A stretch of 64,000 bases of DNA from Muricea muricata (lineage: Eukaryota > Cnidaria > Anthozoa > Malacalcyonacea > Plexauridae): positions 70,540,354 through 70,604,353 of the forward strand of contig OY979717.1 of assembly GCA_963855995.1 (NCBI GenBank). The letters run 5' to 3'. Each line of letters starts with the position of its first letter. Position 1 is the stretch's first letter. Below the pieces are notes generated by a model, which did no database searches, was not told the DNA's origin, and saw only the letters and a list, made by a program, of their open reading frames with translations. The position numbers were made by a program, and so were the translations under genes. Positions 1-11,378 of the stretch are shown piece after piece.

Positions 1-604
1 GTACAAGGTACAGAAACTATAATCTTTTATGTTTTCAAACTTCTATAATGTCATGTACACTCGTATACTCGTATTTTTGTTTTGTTTGCGGTGCCTTATA
101 AATTTAACTGAAATACGATTTTTGGCACTGGCATATTTTTGTTTCAGCTTATGCTGTAGCGATAAAAGTACAACTGTTCGAATCAGCATACAATGGTGCT
201 TATAAAAAACTGAATTTTCTTTGCCCACAATGCTTTCTTACACACGTACTGCACTTCAAATGCCGGTAATTTTTTAGGCCTCTGTTTACACAAAAATATA
301 AAATTGCAAAATGTAACCAGTATATCCCTCACTTTTGGCCGTTAATAACACCGGTTTTTTACAACATCTACGCTTCGGTTTAGTACCAATCTATGTCCCT
401 GTTAAAATACTATATTTTTACCAAGTTTTAGTGCTAAAGAACACAAAACAAAAAAGTTATGCGAAAAGTTTTAAAATTGTTTAAATTTTAGCGTACGGTC
501 GAATGCCGACAAAGCTAAAGTTGACGATTCTTGGGAGAATTGCGTACTTCATCAATGGTTTAAAAAGTGTTAACCGTTGTTTTATTGTAGTTATTATATA
601 AAAC
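1..604. other. AT-rich stretch without a recognised gene
   Basis: No coding exon, RNA gene or clear repeat is supported here. The only open frames are short and low complexity, as expected by chance in AT-rich DNA. Confidence 0.6.
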
Positions 605-785
605 AATTACTAAATGGTTTTGTGTGCAGGATAGCGTGATCCATGCACTTGGGATGTTGCGAGATTTTCGGAAAGCGTAAAAATACACTCGCCTGCGGCT
701 CGTGTGTTTTTACGCTTTCCGAAAATCTCGCAACATCCCGCGTGCATGGATCACGCTATCCTGCACGGAAAACCATTCAGTAATT
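605..785. repeat. Palindromic MITE-like element
   Basis: Two arms of about 85 bp fold on each other. The left arm reads CAGGATAGCGTGATCCATGCA and onward; the right arm ends with its complement, CACGCTATCCTG. The arms extend outward through AATGGTTTT / AAAACCATT. There is no coding content. This is a near-perfect hairpin typical of a non-autonomous DNA element; the superfamily is not assignable because no clear target duplication is visible. Confidence 0.85.
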
Positions 786-1337
786 CTTTAATCCGTGACA
801 TTGCCGCTGAAATGGTGTGCGGACAAAGAGGATACCGTTAGGCGTGATGCTGTTGACTTCGCAAACGAAAGGTTTTGTGTTTTCATGTATGAACTACTGT
901 CACGACTTACTGAAAATGGATGTGCAAAGCTCGTAGTTGTGCTACTGATCTGATCAGTCGAACCAATTTGTTCGGCTGTACTTTTTGAATAATTTAGTAT
1001 GTTACTTTTTTCTAATTCGTATTTGCGAGGACTTGAACTTGTAATGTTTTTTAAAAGTTAATGAAGATTGCACTTTACTTTTCGAAATGGATAGAGGTAC
1101 AGCAATAACGTATTCTTTTACCGTTGATGATTGTAACTGATGTTTTTCATTACACGAGGTAGTACATTGTGGGGAAATTGTCTTGTACGAGATTTGCATG
1201 GTCGTATTTTGTGCCATGAACGATGATGTCAATCTCAATAAATTTGAAGAAAATGAAAGAGAAGTGTTTCTTGAAGTCATTAGAGTTGTATGGGTATTTA
1301 CGTAAGATGTTGGTTCAAGTATTGTAGTAATTTTATG

Positions 1338-3167
1338 TTATTTGTGTATGTAAGGATTTGTGTGGTTCTTTGTAGTTGTGTGAAAGTATATTGAAGTGAG
1401 TTTTAATGATGGTGTGAATGAGGTTAAACTGAAATGACTAACCACTTGACGGTCAAATGAGCCATTGTGCTTTAGGTGGAGAGCGATTCCAATGATATCT
1501 TGAAAAGGCCATGTTTTTAGGTAAGAACTTCGGTATGTTGTAACCATTGTGATATTGTTTATTGACAAATTTGATATAAGTTTTGCCACCTCGGAAGTGA
1601 CGTTAAGAACGCGGTAATTGATTTTCGATGGGGCTTTGGTCAATTGACTGATCATCACAGAGATCGGTATGTCCGATGCCAATTGTTCTGAAGAAAATTC
1701 GTCTTCTAAAAACTTAATTGTCTTTTTTTCCCATATTTCTCTCAGCGCGTTAAAGGATTGACATGCTATATCTCCGATCTGACCAACTGCAAGTTTTGCC
1801 AATGCTAATAGGTCATAATTTAGTGCATGTAGTGCACACACATAGCTCGCTTCTTCGAGAGTAAACATAGAGGAAAATATATAATCTTCAGAGGTCCATC
1901 CGTATAAGGTTGTCAACTGACTTTCTGTAAAGTTAGTGAATGTGTAGATAACTTGAAAAACATTGTCTTTCTTGCTGTTCATTTTGTCAGAGCCGTGACG
2001 TTGAAGAACAGAGGACAATGTGGTAGCTTCAACCAGTTTTTTCTGTGCCGACAACGGGTCAATAGTCACTTCTAATAAATCAATTGTTTCAGTGATAGTG
2101 AACTGTTGAATTTCTGAAGATGAGATATTAATCAAAGCTAGCAATGTTTCGACCTCTATTGCCATAGTTTCCGCTGCATTGTCAAACGATTCAGGAATGA
2201 TTATTGTTACGAAAGGTTGCCACTTATCAGTGCAAGACAGTAGCATTTCTGGATCAAAACTTGAATCTTTTTGAGTAATTTCATTTGCCAGGACGCGTAG
2301 TTTCCTCAGAACACTGTCGGTAAACAGCTCCAGTACATCATGCAATATCATGGTATTTATCTCGGACAGACCTGTATTACTTATTCTGGACAAGTCTGTG
2401 GCAGTGATCTGGAATGTTTCATACAGCTTTGCCAGTAGATTCTCTCTGTGCAGAGGTAGTTTTTTTAACAATACGGTTGTGTCATATATGTGCGCATCGA
2501 CCTCGTTTAATGTGAACCCTTGTATTTGTGCAGCTGTTTTGTTTAGCATGTCTGCGAAATAACAGGTTGTCAGGTTTAAAAGCCCGGATCTGTTTGCGAT
2601 AACTTTTTCAACAATAATTCCAACAACTTCGATCCACATCGGCTCATCGACTGCGTAGTAGTTCATTAACTGAAGATCAAGGCGATCTAGGATTTCATTT
2701 TTTTCAAACTCGAATCGTGCTTCTAAAACTTTCATGGCATTTTTTTGTATTTTGTAAATCAGTGTTTTTCCATCAATATTGGATAATTCTCCTTGTGAGG
2801 CTTTACGTATACTTTTGACATCAACGGTATAAGACCATTTGCTTTTTGTTGGATGGAGTAGATCATTAGCAGTCAAAGTTCCTGAAACGTGCGATGAAGC
2901 AACGGTTAGGAAAACAACACCGATAGTCTTTTGTATGGTATCCTGGACACGCTGTTCCGCATTAATAGCTGCATCGATGACTGTAACTTTGGAATAGAAA
3001 TCTTCGTCCATGTTGTAAAATAGTTTTGCTGTTGAGTCTATTGTAACCGAGTCTTGTATCAGAGGATTAAAAACTACAGGAATGTCATATGTATCCTCGC
3101 ATGTCACTTGTCGCGCAGTAAACAACAGCATAACAAAGTAGCACAAGATAAGTTGCCCAATATCCAT
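1338..3167 (-). CDS. Secreted or ectodomain protein of unknown family, 609 aa
   Basis: I do not recognise the family. The ORF starts with a clear signal peptide (residues 1-23, hydrophobic core LILCYFVMLLFTA, then QVTCED). It contains many N-glycosylation sequons (for example NRS, NLT, NKT, NIS, NFT, NVT, NGS), so it should enter the secretory pathway. No transmembrane segment follows in this exon. The body is predicted helical, with loosely repeated blocks in which an aromatic/Leu pattern recurs (FQITATDLSRISN, FTESQLTTLYGWTSEDY, LSINNITMVTTYRS), suggesting a degenerate internal repeat. The ATG is the first in the frame and directly precedes the signal peptide. At 1,830 nt it is by far the longest ORF here and is unlikely to be chance. 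The TAA end is uncertain: the same frame stays open for about 110 more Ser/Thr-rich codons to about 1002, so the 3' end may be spliced or may carry a gained stop. Confidence 0.75.
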   Translation of the reverse strand: MDIGQLILCYFVMLLFTARQVTCEDTYDIPVVFNPLIQDSVTIDSTAKLFYNMDEDFYSKVTVIDAAINAEQRVQDTIQKTIGVVFLTVASSHVSGTLTANDLLHPTKSKWSYTVDVKSIRKASQGELSNIDGKTLIYKIQKNAMKVLEARFEFEKNEILDRLDLQLMNYYAVDEPMWIEVVGIIVEKVIANRSGLLNLTTCYFADMLNKTAAQIQGFTLNEVDAHIYDTTVLLKKLPLHRENLLAKLYETFQITATDLSRISNTGLSEINTMILHDVLELFTDSVLRKLRVLANEITQKDSSFDPEMLLSCTDKWQPFVTIIIPESFDNAAETMAIEVETLLALINISSSEIQQFTITETIDLLEVTIDPLSAQKKLVEATTLSSVLQRHGSDKMNSKKDNVFQVIYTFTNFTESQLTTLYGWTSEDYIFSSMFTLEEASYVCALHALNYDLLALAKLAVGQIGDIACQSFNALREIWEKKTIKFLEDEFSSEQLASDIPISVMISQLTKAPSKINYRVLNVTSEVAKLISNLSINNITMVTTYRSSYLKTWPFQDIIGIALHLKHNGSFDRQVVSHFSLTSFTPSLKLTSIYFHTTTKNHTNPYIHK

Positions 3168-3216
3168 CTCACTCGATTCCTATCTATCGAGAAAATATAT
3201 TAGTTATATAATTAAC

Positions 3217-3315
3217 ACTTAATGACTGAGACCGAGGGAAACAGTATGTTTGTGGACCAGAGACAGTCGAGGGTCCACAAACCATATTGCTTTCCCGAAG
3301 TCTCAGTCAATAAGT
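3217..3315. repeat. Short hairpin element
   Basis: Arms ACTTAATGACTGAGACC / GTCTCAGTCAATAAGT and GTTTGTGGACC / GGTCCACAAAC pair around a centre near 3265. It lies just upstream of the 609-aa ORF start, so it could occupy the promoter of that gene. Confidence 0.75.
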
Positions 3316-3317
3316 AT

Positions 3318-3571
3318 TTTATTATATACTGAGTGTCAAAGGAGAAGAAAAGTACCACAAATCAATCAAACATGTATAAAAAGGACTACCTTTTACCTGA
3401 CATAGCTCCGTGAGGCTCTGTGGATTTTTTTATTTACCGGTGAATTAAAAGTAATGTTCACCGCTTAGCTACGTTACCAGGGAGACAGTAGAATTTCTTC
3501 ACTATCACGTGATACGTTCTTAACCAATAAGAAACAGGAATAAATGAATTTTGACACTCAGTATATAATAA
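3318..3571. repeat. MITE with about 24-bp TIRs
   Basis: The left end TTATATACTGAGTGTCAAA is repeated in inverted form at the right end (TTTGACACTCAGTATATAA). The interior of about 200 bp has no ORF. Confidence 0.75.
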
Positions 3572-3684
3572 ATAGATTTATTTCTTGTCTTATGTTTTAC
3601 TTTACCTTGCTCTGCTTTACCTATCCTTAACATACCTCGACAACAAGTTAAATATCTAGCTAACTCCGATACAAGTTGCTAACG

Positions 3685-4390
3685 AGAAATACATGCATGC
3701 AGCAACCCCTCGTCACTAACTAAGAGCATGCAACTATATTTTCGGAATTAAATGAAGTACTTGTATAGGTTGTTGTCATAGCAACACGGCAATTGTTATT
3801 CTTTCCGTATATTTTCTCAAAACGACAAAATATCAGTTTTTAATCATTGTTCTATTGACAATTTTTTTAATATAAGCTTAAATTTGGTATAAAATACGAC
3901 CTATTAATTACATTATACGTTTTGAAATATTTATGAAACTAAATTTTTAACAGGAACTTTGAGTTTGAAATACATGAAGTTTCAAGCCAATTTTGTATCT
4001 TCGCTCATATTCTTTTAGATGTAAAGTTCGTCAATATTTTGAAATACTGTAATAAGAAGACAGTCTTGCATTTACAAAACATAAACTTACTCTGGAATTT
4101 AAACAGTGAATAGAGTGGAGGAGAACGGCTACGCCGGCCCTTTTAAAGCATTAAAACACAAGTATAAATACGCATTATCAACAAACTTACCTTGTCAGTT
4201 CACGCCATAGTCAATTCTTGGCGCGTCTCTGTATTTTCCCAGAATTAATCTCTCTTCAAGAGTCTTGTCGCAGTCGTTTTCGTCTCAGTTCCCGCCTTTT
4301 CGGATGCCCTAAGTGTTTGCTGCTCCTGATAGTCCGCCATATTCTTGAGATCATAAATGACCACCCTTCGTTGGTTGTGAAAGTTGCCAA
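3685..4390 (+). repeat. Dispersed repeat, copy A (second copy inverted at 55.2-63.2 kb)
   Basis: The segment containing ATACATGCATGCAGCAACCC, the stretch near GGTATAAAATACGACCTATT, and the block around CCAGAATTAATCTCTCTTCA recurs in reverse complement on the right side of the window (55,219-55,595; 58,432-58,700; 63,086-63,200). No protein is recognisable in either copy. Because copy A is contiguous across the right-hand breaks, it serves as the empty-site reference for the insertions there. Confidence 0.8.
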
Positions 4391-4715
4391 ATCTTTTTGC
4401 AAAAATACTAAATATTGTCACAGTGTACTACACAAAGGGCTCACTTCATTTATTTTCCTATAATTTTTGCGTAACGGCCTTTTGCTCAGAGTGGTGGTCA
4501 CTCCCCTGAAAAATTCAAAATGGCGGCGAAGTTCAGAGCCATTTTGAGGTTGTCAGTGGGGTGAATGTCTCTATACACTTGCTGGGATGAAATTCTTAGC
4601 AAGTGCATCGAGGCATTCACCCCCTGACAACTACCAATCCGCGTTAAGCTTTTTTCGTTGAGTGAGCCCTCTGTGTAGTACTCTGTGATATTGTAGTGCA
4701 AAAAGCAAATTTAGA
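4390..4715. repeat. MITE inserted in the dispersed repeat, with an inner hairpin
   Basis: Inverted ends TTTTTGCAAAAATAC...CACAAAGGGCTCACT pair with GAGTGAGCCCTCTGTGTAG...GCAAAAAGC. A second inverted pair, TTGTCAGTGGGGTGAATG / CATTCACCCCCTGACAA, lies inside at about 4552-4630. The motif GCCATATTSTTGAGATCA appears on both sides (about 4336 and 4801), so the insertion lies between repeated sequence. Confidence 0.7.
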
Positions 4716-4900
4716 TATTTGCTGTCAGTTGAATTCGTGATTAATCAATCAACAATAAATTTTAAATCTGGCCAATCAGTGTTACCCATTCATGATAGTC
4801 TGCCATATTGTTGAGATCAGTGAGAATGACGTCATGGCATACCAATCTTACTACCCAGCTACCACGAGCAACGACTTTGAACTCCGCTAATGTGAAATTA

Positions 4901-7900
4901 GTAACCCTCACTTTAGCCTTGTAGAGAGAAGACATTCGTCAACATCTGCACCCGTCTTAATGTAGCTATATTTACTTAACTGTTTTGACAAAATCCTGCA
5001 GCACTAATATCATCTTAATGCAGTTCTAAAAGCACATCGTCACTTAACCTTCTAGCGAGAAGAAAATGTGTTACTCTCTGTTCTAGACGAAGCTGCGAAA
5101 TCTACCTGTTCACCGCTAACTTACGTCACGAGTATTTTTAGCGCCCAGATAATCTTTTCATGCATGTAGTCCAAAACAGCAGGGAAACAATAATAAGTAG
5201 AATTAATTTTTCATGGTTTACAAAGAGGCGTTTATAATTATACATATATTTAGTCCAGTATAGCACCTTACATTGCCTTGAAGTTACATTTCAATCATGG
5301 GGAGCAAAAACTCTCTACATACAATCTTGCCTAGTTTAAATTTTGTAATCGTCTTTTACTTTCTGTTTTGTATAAAAATACGTGCACACTTTTTAATCTA
5401 CGTGCAGATCACACGAAATAATTGATTTTAATGTTAGATTTCAATGAGCCAAATAAATAATTCTAAGTATAGCAAGAAGCTCACATAAAAATGCTAATTC
5501 ACGTCACTAGCAGCTTAATACAGATATATATACATATATTGTAATAATATATAATGCCATTGGACTTGATGTTTCTAAATTTAGATACTTAAAAACGAAA
5601 AATTGTATATACACAGCTTTATTTCTAACTGATGCAAACACACATGCATCTATTATAAGCGCGATTGTTAGAAGAGTAGAGATAAGTTGTTTTTGTACTG
5701 AGAATGTGGGTTAGCAGGTGACTTCAAAAAAGACAGTCTGCCTTCGTATCATGTCTACTTACAACATGTCGTGCGACATGTAGCAGGCTCTAAAACAGAA
5801 TTATTCTAATATCACGAAGATATTATACATTAGGTATGCATGTTGCATTGTCACATTTAAGGCCCTAAATTAAATTAAAAAAACATCCTACTTTAAAGGA
5901 CGCAAAATATTTTTTGTGAGTGTATATTTTGGTAAACCGCATGCAAAACGCCAACGGCTTGTGTGCATTTAAGGAAGTAATGTATGAAATACAAAAACTG
6001 AGAGTAAGTTACTTATAATATCATGAATTTATATAAGATCATTATAAACGTGCCTACATTTGCATTCACGTTTCATTTCACATCTTTTTATTTGAGTATT
6101 TTTTCAACATATGCTGGTCTTGTTGGAACTATGATTGACCTTCCACCCACGACAGTTTTAAATTAACAGCCTAGCAAAGGGTACTGTTCTCAGTTATGTC
6201 GATCTGTTTTCTTATATAATATATATTTTTTCGTTACAATTCGTTCATCAAGACTGTGTAGATGCCAACCACTACCACAGACAAATCATTCAAAGCGACC
6301 ATATTCCTCCCATCGCACGCCATTTTTAATATAAAGATATTACTATGTGTATCCAAAAATTTTTAATACGAAAAAGAGTACTTCTACTAATTATGTTTTA
6401 CATGCAGCAGCTACAGTTGTTACAAAAACGTGGGAGAGAGAAATATAGATAGATGTATGTGAAAATGTCTTGCTTTTTCTTGCAGTATAGAATATGTTTA
6501 TTATGGTGTTTGCGGGACATTTCCTAAAATATAGGATATGTTTTATTTCTCTCAGAGAATAGTTATTAGTTTATCTATATGCACATATGTTGTATAGCGT
6601 TTGTGAGACATACCACCAAAAGATAGATATGTCTGATATACATGCATGTCTATCTACTGATATGTATATAGTGCACGTTTGCAAGACATACTTACTGGAA
6701 ATATAATTATGTTGCTAACTTTGCTAGTTCAAACAGGATATGCGTTTATTTAAAAACACACTATACTATTTAAAACTATGCTGTTAGCTCTGAGGGAAGA
6801 CGTATTTGGTATAGATTGCGTACAGTAGGTACGAAATGTACTACTCAAGTATATGCGGTTGTAGATATGAAAGTGTATAGCTATAGTGTAAGCAAGAAGG
6901 ATTACTTATCGATACAATATGTTGCTTCTTCATGCAGTCATGTCATAAATGTGTTTATATAAACCTGTATATAGTGGATACATACATGTCTCAGGTATTT
7001 GTTTAGTTTGTAAATTTCTTATTGAGGATTTAAACCTCGCTCATATTTTAATATTATTATTGTTTTTTGTCGCATGAAAAACCCTTAGCATGAAACTTGC
7101 CAAAATAACTAATAAAAGAAAACTGTAAATTCCAACTACAGCTACTTGGTATGGGCTATAACAAACATGCAAGGAAAGCTTGAAAATATCACAACCCAGT
7201 GTTCGTGGGGCCCTGCATGAGGCCCCATTTAAAAATTTTCTTTTCTGTTTTATTCATATTGGATAAGGCGGTCGAATATATTAAACCGAAAATTGGTAAA
7301 CGATTCAATCTTGTATCGTTGTAATTGAACATAGCTATAACTTGGCAATGTCTTATTTCAGAACAAAACACATGACTGTGTACAGCTTTCTAAGATATTA
7401 GATCAGTGTTATATATACTTGTATAATATACGGATATTCCTCAGTCATGTATTTCCGTATGCATGGCTATGTAAATCATAAATAAAGTCTTAACTTAAAG
7501 AAAAAAATGTCGAAGTATTTTAAATAAAAAAGGACTATGTCTCACTTATTGCGTTTGTTTTCTCCAGGTTTTGTGTCGACTATCTATAGCTTCATCTACG
7601 CAACTCAGTTTGATGCATGGGTTTAACTTTGTCATTAAATCGTAATGTGTGCGACAAACATATACACTGCTTCTTATGCAATTGCTCGTATATTTAGTTC
7701 AAAACTACTTTTCACGTATTACACTATATTGAGAAACTTAAACCAATTTTAAAATCAATTTTAAAATTGAAATTGATGTAGCATGCGTCCTTAAAAGTGA
7801 ATGTAAGAGGAACATTTCATATAAGAAAACTGAAAAGTTGTCGTTTCATTGCGCGATGCTGAAATGCCTAGAAAACCAATTGGCATAGCTTCAGTTAATT

Positions 7901-9678
7901 CTAAGTCAAATAGTTTTTAAAACGAATTAACAAACCCCTGTCCTGAGTCAGCCCACAACACAAACGTCTGCAGAAAAAGATATATTTTTACCTGTTAGTA
8001 TCGCCAAAGATCAATGAGAATAATATGAAGCAAAAGCGACAGGTCGGGAAAATCCATTCCCGAAACGTAAAAAATAGTTGTCGAGTGTTGTTGTGCTTAA
8101 ACACTGGATGAATCAGATGGAAATCTCTTCTTTCAAACCTAAACAAACGTAATTTCAGTTGTTGTTTCGATTATTATATCGACGCTTAAAAACCCCTATT
8201 GCCTTAACCTGACAAAGTCAGGCCCTTTCCTTCATTCGCTAGGATTTGACTGGTAGTGGGCGCGAATGAAAGAGGGCCTGATACAATTCTTTACGTGGCC
8301 GCATGTAAAAAGCCAGATTCTGGCTTTCTCGTCTGATTGGCTGATTAAACAAAAAAAACGTAAAACTCGATTCTGATTGGTTCGTGTACAAGGCGAGCAG
8401 GCGAGTATGTTTTCTGTTTACGTATGGCAACCTTTGTTTGGCTCATAGACTTCTCTTTTAAAAAATATTTAAATCACTTCAAAGTGAGACACTAGCTGAA
8501 GACGCATGAATAATGATTATGTATGTATTTTCAACCTGATGAAAATATTCACAACGTGGTATTTAGAACGACATTTTCGAATATATTTTTATACGCAGTC
8601 AGCACACCATATTTTACACATACTCTACGCTACAGGTTCGTTAAAGCATATACTTTTTGTATTTTCGTATGAAACTTCGCAAAAATGTAGGGAAAACTAC
8701 AGCGATTTGTTTGATGTACTGGTATTTCGAAAAATATACGTCTTGATAGAGAAAATGTCGCCGAATATATTGTTATGTATATAATACAATTTCTTAAAAT
8801 TTGCTTCTTTACAAGGAAGTAAATAACTTACCGCTTTTTGTCTAAATTCCTCGTAACATTCGTCAAAGGTTATTATTTTCTGTAAATTAGGACTTTCAGG
8901 TAATTTCTAATTGGGCCACACGGGAAAGTTTGGGACTTTAACGGGAGATCTCCTGCGGAAGGTGAAGTGTGAAAATTGCTGATGCGGCAAAAAATCTGTA
9001 AAATTGGAGTCGCGGCAGGATCTGCGGCATACATAATAATATAAACAAAACTTGCGACAGAACAATACAATATATACATGAAGTATTTGAGCCTGCAATG
9101 TGTAATAGTCAGCGCCATTGCAGTAGGAGTGTAGGACAAAAGAAATGACCACGTTCACATGCGGCAGTCTCCTGCGGCAGCCGGATCATACTTTCCACTA
9201 TGGCTAACAGCCATGTCAAGAATTGTGTCAGGCTTTATTTTTCTCGTCTTCTCGCCCGCCGCCTCCGCCCGCAACTTGCCAAGTGTAGCGAAAGACGAGA
9301 AAAATAAAGACTGACACTCAGGTTACTATTGCCTTGACGATATTTTGTAGTGACTAATTTGCATGAGTTGTGTCCTATTTTATGCTTATTTTAATCAATG
9401 TTCGAATCACCTGTCGGGAAGCCGACTTTAGCATAAATAGCCCTTTGTTCACAAGATGAACGGATACAATGTTGGAGCGTAGACATAGAGGAGAAGTTAG
9501 ATATTTCTGGGTGAAAAATCTTCGCACACAATCTGTAACATATTGCTTTGTCTGATTATATATATTTCAAATAATGAATGACATGTGTGAAGTTGTTTAG
9601 GCTTTCTTGTGGTTTCAAAAGGCTCCAGACTTTGTCCATTTAGTTTGAAATAGCCAACGGATATAATATATTAAACTC
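4901..9678. other. Long AT-rich non-coding region
   Basis: No recognisable gene. Two short hairpins are visible: 8222-8282 (GTCAGGCCCTTTC / GAAAGAGGGCCTGA) and 9226-9316 (TGTCAGGCTTTATTTTTCTC / GAGAAAAATAAAGACTGACA). A patch of GCGGCAG-type motifs lies at 8940-9180. Open frames of 60-92 codons (such as 8506-8784) show no domain and are rejected as chance. Confidence 0.5.
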
Positions 9679-11378
9679 AGGGACTTGTCAGAAATTAACA
9701 GGGGGGGAGGGGGGGTGGAAACGTGGGGAGGGTCAAAGCTTTTTAAGATCCTAAAAAAGGGAGGGTGACGATAAAATGAGCTGCTTTTAAGGGGAGGGTC
9801 ATTCAAATTTATTCTTATGCTCGTACAGTTGTTAGTACACAGTATAAATAGATTAGAAAAAACAAGACGCCTGCTAAGGCGTTCACTCCGCCTGCCAAAA
9901 CGAAAATGGGCACAAGGCTGTAACTAGAGCGTTCATTGGGGGTGGGGTATATTCAGTTATTTCTGTTTTGCACAACGAACTCCTTTTTAAATCAGTTATT
10001 TTTAGGATACCTTCCAAGGCATTTTAAGACATTGTTAGCACATCTTATGTAATCACTAAGATCACCAAAAATCAATGTCTCAGTGACTTGCCAGGCACTC
10101 TGCCCAGAGTCCTAGTAAGATTGCATTTTTTAGAATTTGATTTAAATTAAAGACTTTCATAGCACATAAAAATATTAAACAAGATTCTTTTGTGATGATA
10201 CCACCAATTTATTTTTGGGTAGTTGTAGGTAAAGAAAATTTTACTAAAAGTGTATACAATACATAAATATATTAACCTGATAGCATCATTTAAATCAATT
10301 CTGCAGCGCACTGCCTGAAGCCTCCACAATATAATTTGTTGGGAACTTTAGACTAACATATGTATTTCTGGAATTGGAATGTTAAGTGTCTCTTACCTTT
10401 TATAAATGTATGAGATCCCGCAAGCAAATAAATCATTTTCCACGAAATATCAGCATCTCAACATAGGTATAGAAAACTGAGGAAAGAAATCACAACGAAT
10501 ACTTCGTGATTAGAACTAGCAACACATTTCCTACACTCACTCCTTGATCATGGAATGATGGATTCTATCAAAATTTGCTGTTTTAAAACATTTCTGGAGC
10601 AATGTTTTGATAAAGAACCTTCCTGTCCCTTTTTAATAACTATTACATGTTAAAAATTGTGTTTTGTATATGGATATTTCAGTAGAATTTGCGTTTGATT
10701 CTTGTGTAGAAATTTCTAAATTTCCTTAAAAGTAGGAACACACCAGAAAATGACGGAAACACGCTCTCAAAACTTCACCACGATACATCACTCCTCGGTG
10801 AAGTTTCGCGGTGGAATTTGTCATTTTAAAACATTTTGCATGAGAATCTTTGCACATAAAACCTTCTTGCGGCTTAGATGTGCTAGCATACATGTTTAAA
10901 TGCGTGTTTTGTTGACATATTCCGCTAGAAATTGAGTTTAAACGCCGTGTTTAGGTCGGCTCACGCGGCTTGTGCCAGCGGTATCCCCCATGAGCGCTGC
11001 GCCAACTTGCGACACCGAAAAAACCCAAAAACGGGGCAAATTTAAAACTCCGCCTCGCCTACGGCAGACGGAGTAAATAGTGCTATGCTTAGTTCAAATA
11101 TATTAAAACCACAACAACAATGTCAAATAGACATATTTTAGAATGAAAATGCATTGAGTTTTATAGTGTAAACGTTTTATGTGTGTGTGTGTAACTAAAC
11201 TGAACTTTTGTATTAAATCACCTGATGATAGAGGGGAGGGTCATGGTGTTTCATGCTAGGCCCAAGGGGAGGGTAAGGAAATTTCGTTCCTATTGCTTAG
11301 ATGGGTCACCTCATTTCCAACCTTAAGTTCTATATTTCCACCCCCCCCCTCCCCCCTGTTAATTTATGACAAGTCCCT
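9679..11378. mobile_element. TIR element with poly-G/poly-C ends
   Basis: The left end AGGGACTTGTCAGAAATTAA, followed by a G-rich run, is matched at the right end by a C-rich run then TTAATTTATGACAAGTCCCT. The interior repeats GGGGAGGGTC motifs on the left and again near 11,233-11,270. No transposase ORF is visible, so this is non-autonomous. A related end (GGACTGGTCATAAAG) is used by the palindrome at 56.06-56.31 kb. Confidence 0.7.
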
